This document shows, piece by piece, positions 58,400 through 64,000 of a stretch of DNA of 64,000 nt. A program made the translations under genes and the position numbers. The DNA is taken from contig JAIGNY010001685.1 of NCBI GenBank assembly GCA_020152595.1, positions 5,001 to 69,000 of the forward strand, in the 5' to 3' direction. This DNA is from Chiridota heheva. Taxonomy: Eukaryota > Echinodermata > Holothuroidea > Apodida > Chiridotidae. The stretch's first letter is position 1. Each line of letters starts with the position of its first letter. A model generated the notes under the pieces. The model was given only the letters and a program-made list of their open reading frames with translations, was not told the origin of the DNA and ran no database searches.

Positions 58400-58690
58400 T
58401 TTGTCCTGAGATTTCCTCAGAAGTGTTAAAGTTTTTTTTTAAACTCCTCAGAAAATGTAAAAGTTTTTTCAGAGTTCCTCAGAAAAAGTTACAATTTCTT
58501 TAGATATCCTTATGGAAGGTTAGAATTTCCTTATAAAATGTTTAAGTTTTTTAGAGATACTTAAGACAGGATTGAAGACTAATTTTCTTAAAAAGTCTAC
58601 AATATATTTGATATTTTCTTAGAAGATAACTGTAAAGTGATATAATATTCCAGTATTCCTCAGAGATCCTCAAGTCTCTCTTGTAGCACT
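58400..58690. repeat. Degenerate repeat with cctcagaaa words
   Basis: Loosely repeated (t)tcctcagaaaa(a/g)gttaaa(g)tttt units. It is decayed and non-coding. Confidence 0.45.
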
Positions 58691-58719
58691 TGAGATTTAA
58701 AATTCTTCAAAATATTTGG

Positions 58720-60075
58720 GCACCAACAATTGTATCAGGCATGATTTTTAAACTCCACCTTTATTATTGTGCTCATTTGCATAACGTTGCCACAGTATAT
58801 GACTTGACCAGGCTTTTTTTTATTTAGTATGCTTAGTCAGGGAGTATGACAGGATGTGATTGCATATAAACATAGGGAGGGTTGCCATGTGGGACATGGT
58901 TGGGGGGCCATGAGGGACATATGATATAATATTTACCATGTTGTATACACCACAGGCTATATCAGGCATGATTATTTGACTCCACCTTTTTTTTCTTATT
59001 CAACAACTCATTTGCATATAAGTTATTATATGAACTGACACTTTAATACATAGTATGCTCAACCAGGGACTAATAGCTAGGATGAGACTTCTTATGGAGG
59101 TTATGGGACATGATGTGAGACATAGGGTGGGATGCCATGTGGGATGCCATATGGGGGTGGGGGGACATGGGGTGGGATACCATGTGGAACAGGGTGGAAT
59201 GCCACATAGGATATGTGGTGGAATGCCATGCAGGACATAGGGTGTATTGCCATGAGATGGAATGTCATGTGGGACATGGCGTCCCACCCCATTTCAACAA
59301 AGTCATTTGCATATAAGTTATTATATAAACTGACACTTTCATATATAGTATGCTCAATCAGGGACTGATAGCTAGGATGAGACTTCTTATGGAGCCTATG
59401 GGGTGGGATGCCATGTGGGACATGGTGTGGGATACCATGTGGGACATGGGTTGGGATGCCATGTGGAACGGTAGAATGCCATGTGGGACATGGTGGGATG
59501 CCACAAGTAACACAGGGTGTGACATAGGTTGGAATGCCATGTGTGACAAGGTTGGATGCCATGTGTGACATAAGGTAGGATGTCATGTGTGACATAGGGT
59601 AGGAGGCTATGCGGGACATAGGATAGAAGGCCATGGGGATGTGGGACAAGGGATGTGATGCCATGTGGGACATAAGGTAGGATGTCATTGGGAGAGATAC
59701 CATGTAGAACATACGGTGGGATGCTATGTGGAACACCAGGTGGGAAGCCACTGACGCGGGACGGGACATGGGGAGGGATGCCATGTGGGACATGGGGAGG
59801 GATGCCATGTGGGACATAGGGAGGGATGTCATGTGGTACATATGGTTGGATTAATGTGGGACATACATGTAGGATGGGATCCATGTGGGTCATAGGATGG
59901 GATGCCCTGTGGGACATATGATGGAATGCCACGTAGGACATGGGGTGGGATACCATGTGGTAGATATGGTGGAACGCCATGTGGGTCATAGGATGGGATG
60001 CCCTGTGGGACATGATGGGGTGAGATGCCATGTGGTACATGGGATGCCATGTGGGACTTAGTGTGAGATGCCACT
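58720..60075. repeat. Composite satellite: 20-bp units plus a longer unit
   Basis: Tandem gggatgccatgtgggacata-type units fill most of the stretch. A longer segment with catttgcatataagttatta, agtatgctcaa(c/t)caggga and gctaggatgagacttcttat is repeated near 58990-59100 and 59305-59400, with a diverged relative near 58740-58860. This gives a higher-order unit of roughly 300 bp. His/Pro/Met/Ser-rich minus-strand frames up to 246 codons follow the repeat and are not genes. Confidence 0.85.
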
Positions 60076-63000
60076 TTTATAATAAGCTGGGTCATATAAT
60101 ATGGGTGTCAATTTGCATGGGCATGCGAACTATGACAGTATTTACCATTCTAGTTGTATTAAAACTGAGTGTTACGAAATAATACACACATAAAGCGACT
60201 ACACCAAAGACTAGGGCGAAGCTTCATTATTGAATAGACTTGTATTGCGCATGTCCCGAACGGGTGCACTCCTGAGATCCTCCGATCGGGAGTACGAACC
60301 AGACTGTTTCTGGTACGATACCTTTCCTTTTAATCTTGAAAATATAATAATATTCCATCAGAATTAGATTTAAATTGCTTATATTACCGAGGCTGCCGTT
60401 TGTTAGCTTTTAGAATTTCAGGCGTAATATTTCGAAAGAACTTGTGATCTGTTAAGTTGAATTGCACTGTACATTTAGGACGTTTCGTCAATCGTCATAT
60501 AGAAAATGCATCCCAGAGCTGACGTTTTTTTTTTTTTTGTGACACATTTGGACAACAGTTCCTGTGAAAGGTTGCATTCATTTTTGACATAACCAATGGT
60601 ATTATTAGAGGTATGTGAAAAGATAGAGATGATTTATGAGTAGAACAGTCTGTAAATGGCCACAATCGCCGTAGTTTTTTAAGTTATGACAAGTCGAACT
60701 GTACAAATTTTAAGCATGCACAAAATGGATGCATGATTAGGAACACAGTTAAAATTCTTTAATTTCGCTCTATATTTTTTCCCCAAAATTTATAATATAA
60801 AATGTTCTCAAATTAAGTTCTATACTGTTAAATCTGGGTCAAGGTTATGATAACATCCAATTTCCTGTTCACTTTATATCCACTTCTCCCATTCAAAATA
60901 TTAAGCTACTTGTCCCATTCTGAAATTACAAAATATTGACGAACTTATGCTAATTATGTATCAAAATTCCAAACTGCTGTAAATTTCTTATCGATTTTGT
61001 GACTATTTGTTGTTTGCACAGCTTGATTACAAGATTAGATGATCCTCTTTAAGAAAGGCATTGTACAAGACTTGTTGTCTACTTACCATAAACAAAGTGT
61101 CTGAAATCTCAACAGCTGCTAAATGTTTCTCGCATTAACATCAAGCATGACTCTGCTTTCAGTGTTTTACCTCGGACGCGCAGCGCTAAAGTTACCGCTT
61201 ACCATGCATCTATAACCTGATTACTGTACCAGCAAATCGTTCATTTAAACGAGATATCAACACACTATTGCTATGATCAAAACACGTCACGGGTTTATTC
61301 AGTAATTAATTTTCTACTGAATTTAAATTGAATTAAACTTTTAGTGTACACAAAGGCATATCATATGTTTTGTCAACTTTCTTTACTTTTCAACCAGCAT
61401 ATGTTTTGTATTTAGCATATGTTACTTTGATAATTAGTAGGGGCGAAACCAGGATCTTCAAAAAGTACGTGTCCACGGTCAAGCCATCAAAACAACTCCC
61501 TGCATGCACTAAGCATGTACACCCTGTGGGTGTGGGTGCTGTGGGTATGGGTGTTGCATGGGTGCACGTGTATGAGGAGTGAATACTGCTTATTGTTTTT
61601 CAAGATAACTTTTTACATATCTATAAAACAAAAGTACATAGTGCGAAATTGTTTCATATTTTCTTTAACGAAGATATAGACGTCGGTAGTTCTTTTTAGG
61701 AACCTAACCACCCCACACAAACGGAATTCTTTGCATTTCAGTGAAAATGACTAATTCGCAATATTTGTAAGTGAAATTTATGATGCAAGACCTCCATGTT
61801 TTGGAGCTAGAGCATAGGCGGGATTTGAGGAGGATTATTTCGCCACCCCAATTTTTTCTTTCGATATTTGTATCTTTTGTCTGGTGATTTTTCGAATTTA
61901 AGTATGATTTTACCCTACCCCCCTCACACTTTTAAGGAGCATATTTCATTGTGCAACTTCCTCCCACTTTCGGTAGGGAAAACCCACACATGGGAGCTAG
62001 CAACTTCATGACAGAAATCCTGGAACCACCCTATAGGTGAAAATCAAAATAAATTTCAGGTATAGAATGGTTGGGTTGAGGACAACGTGATTTCTTCCCA
62101 CACCGTTGCACACTTCCCCAGATGCGGGGCTGAAACCGTTGTTCTGGCTGAGACAATGACTTAACCTGACCACTTGCTGGTGTGTGGAAGTTAGGGAGGA
62201 CGGAAGGCCGCCGCCCGAGAACTGGAGATGGTATCAATATGCTGCTCCCATTGCTTACAAACAGAGCGAGCCCCATATTATTTTTGCCTCATAATAGAGG
62301 TATATTTCAGAACAAGTGTCAAAATTTGCTGGCGCTATGGAAAATCAAGCAGCTCCTAAAGCATTACGCCCCATCCTCGCTACAAATTATCAGTCCTTTC
62401 ACTCGCAAGAACCTCCATTTCGGCGGGCATGGCTTTTAGACTGCAAGAAGCAATTACGTAAACCACCACAGATAGTGCGGTGATTTTACGCATCAGTAAT
62501 TACAGTCCCCGATCATCTATATGCATACAATGGAACTTGCATAACCAGATATTGTCGATTTGGTTACTGCATGGCTAAGTCGTGCGTTTATTTGGACTTT
62601 AAAAGGTTGTTTTCATCAGTGAGTTATGAACACTGGTGAATTTAGATTCATTGCACTGAAAATTTATAGCCTGACTTATGTTATTTTCCAGAAGCAAGTG
62701 AACAGGTTTAGAGGTATATGTTGTTAATATGTTTACACGATTTTTTTGTGTGTGATATGATACGAACAAAGATATGCGTAAAAACCGTTTGTTATCAGGT
62801 TATGATTATTAAGAAGTTTAATTTAATCTTCATAATTTCTCAATTTTACCTTACAACCACTGCAGAAAGCAGGAAGGTGAAATCCTCTCAAAATGTTTTG
62901 GCCATGGGTTGGCATCTTGAACTTATGATTTAATTTGTAAAAGTTGCAACACGCAAATTTTACTTAAATTTAGGCCTATTCTTTAGCCCCCAAACTGCAG

Positions 63001-64000
63001 AGCTTCCGGGGCTTTGCCTTGGCACTCACCAGGGCTTCGTCCATTAAGCCGCCCCTGGATCTAATGCTAGTATATATTTAACCCCAACTCAAAAATTGTT
63101 CTGGCACCGTTGGGTGGGGGCACGGTGACTTTTAATGTCAAAAGTCCAAACTGGGGGGTCAAGAGTGGTAAGAATAATACTCACGTATTTAATTGTTTAA
63201 GAAATAGGCCTTCAAAATATGGCTTCTTGTACACACACAATCTCGTTGACGCACCAAAACATCCAAATTGGAACAAATAGACTAAATCACGCACGTATCC
63301 AATATAATAAACTGATAAGGCATAGTTCGACTACGAGACTATACTGCTAAAAGACTGGTTGCCTACTTACATGAACAAAATCTCTTAACAGCTGTTAAAT
63401 GTTCCTGACATTTAACAGTCGGGAATCTGACCTCGCAAATTCTCGAATTTTCAACAATTATTGCGCAATCGAAAATTTGAATTTAGAACCTTCGTGACCT
63501 AAAGACAGACTTAAAAATTGATCGCTAATTTCCGAAACTTCCTTTTCAAAATAAACCTCGCATTTAAGACAGAATATAGGTTAAGGTTTCATTGTAAACC
63601 TGATCGAAACATATTTATATCATTTTGCCGTAGTAACGAATAATTCTTTTCGTTACGGCGATAGTCCATACAATTTCCTTGAGCAATGTGTTCTTCCGGT
63701 AGACAAAAATCAGGTCAAAATCGTATTTCACATTTGTGAAAGTAAATGAGTTTTTCCACACTTGATATTTCTACATATATAAACAAATTAACAAGGAATC
63801 TGCAATATGATATTTACTAATACGACCTGTACCAGATGTTTTATTTCCAATTTTACGGCGAACGGCGGCCATTTTGTTTAGGGTCAGCCTGTAGGTCAAA
63901 ACGGCACAGAAAAATGAATATGCATGAGAAAGATGACGTGGTACAGCCAAATATGGTACATGTGCTGAATTTGCATATCTTCCTTCATAGTCTCACTACA
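60076..64000. other. No recognisable gene; two weak repeats
   Basis: A stretch at about 61070-61165 (gtctacttac, aatctcaacagctgctaaatgtt) is repeated in the same orientation at about 63360-63450 (gcctacttac, aatctcttaacagctgttaaatgtt). Elsewhere frames are short, and no splice-flanked conserved segment was recognised. Confidence 0.45.
62960..63062 (-). repeat. Fragment of the satellite-bordering dispersed repeat
   Basis: On the minus strand it contains ggacgaagccctgg and cccggaagctctgcag, matching gggcgaagcc and ccctggaagctctgaag at 48350-48410. Confidence 0.45.

Noticed and set aside
59101-60040. Minus-strand frames of 214-246 codons rich in His, Pro, Met and Ser
   Set aside because: They follow the gggatgccatgtgggacat satellite unit and have no independent coding signal.

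Overview
The window reads as nuclear DNA from an animal: AT-rich, intron-containing and repeat-dense, with no bacterial-style operons. The recurring words taggcctag and ggcctaggc, the abundant tRNA-derived SINEs, the CR1/Jockey-, RTE- and Tx1/L1-like LINE fragments, and P2X7-ballast-like and THAP coding exons together suggest a marine invertebrate deuterostome. An echinoderm is my best guess, but it is inference and not proven. Long open frames inside tandem arrays are artefacts and were not called as genes.

Layout. 1-5.5 kb: an old direct duplication, a foldback repeat, and otherwise unassigned sequence. 5.5-12.4 kb: a SINE, a MITE, a decayed Tx1/L1-like LINE 3' end and small tandem repeats. 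13-18.3 kb: the best-supported gene, a plus-strand two-exon gene encoding the ends of a P2X7 C-terminal-like protein. Its intron holds a 5'-truncated LINE between 99-bp perfect direct repeats, plus an unrecognised minus-strand open frame. 18.6-20.9 kb: two GC-rich minisatellites, a minus-strand SINE and an AT-rich repeat. 21.2-22.4 kb: a decayed minus-strand THAP-domain gene with an open terminal exon. The P2X7-like and THAP genes carry a homologous roughly 200-bp module, with an E-box palindrome, just upstream of their starts. 24-29 kb: an orphan last exon, a SINE with a second type of tRNA head, a hAT-like inverted-repeat element, a 47-bp minisatellite, a LINE fragment and a second MITE copy.

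29-36 kb holds almost nothing recognisable. 36.4-40.5 kb and 46.1-48.2 kb are two arrays of one 31-bp satellite that share a roughly 585-bp higher-order block. They are separated by 5.7 kb holding two SINEs and a purine-rich minisatellite. A dispersed repeat lies beside the outer edge of each array and also beside an unrelated 19-bp array at 50.2 kb. 52.6-54.75 kb is a decayed LINE reverse transcriptase split by a small DNA transposon with an 8-bp target duplication. 55.1-60.1 kb is mostly minisatellite, and the last 4 kb is unassigned.

The only plausible functional linkage is the P2X7-like/THAP pair with its shared upstream module. Everything else is mobile or tandem DNA. All splice sites and family assignments were read by eye without database searches.
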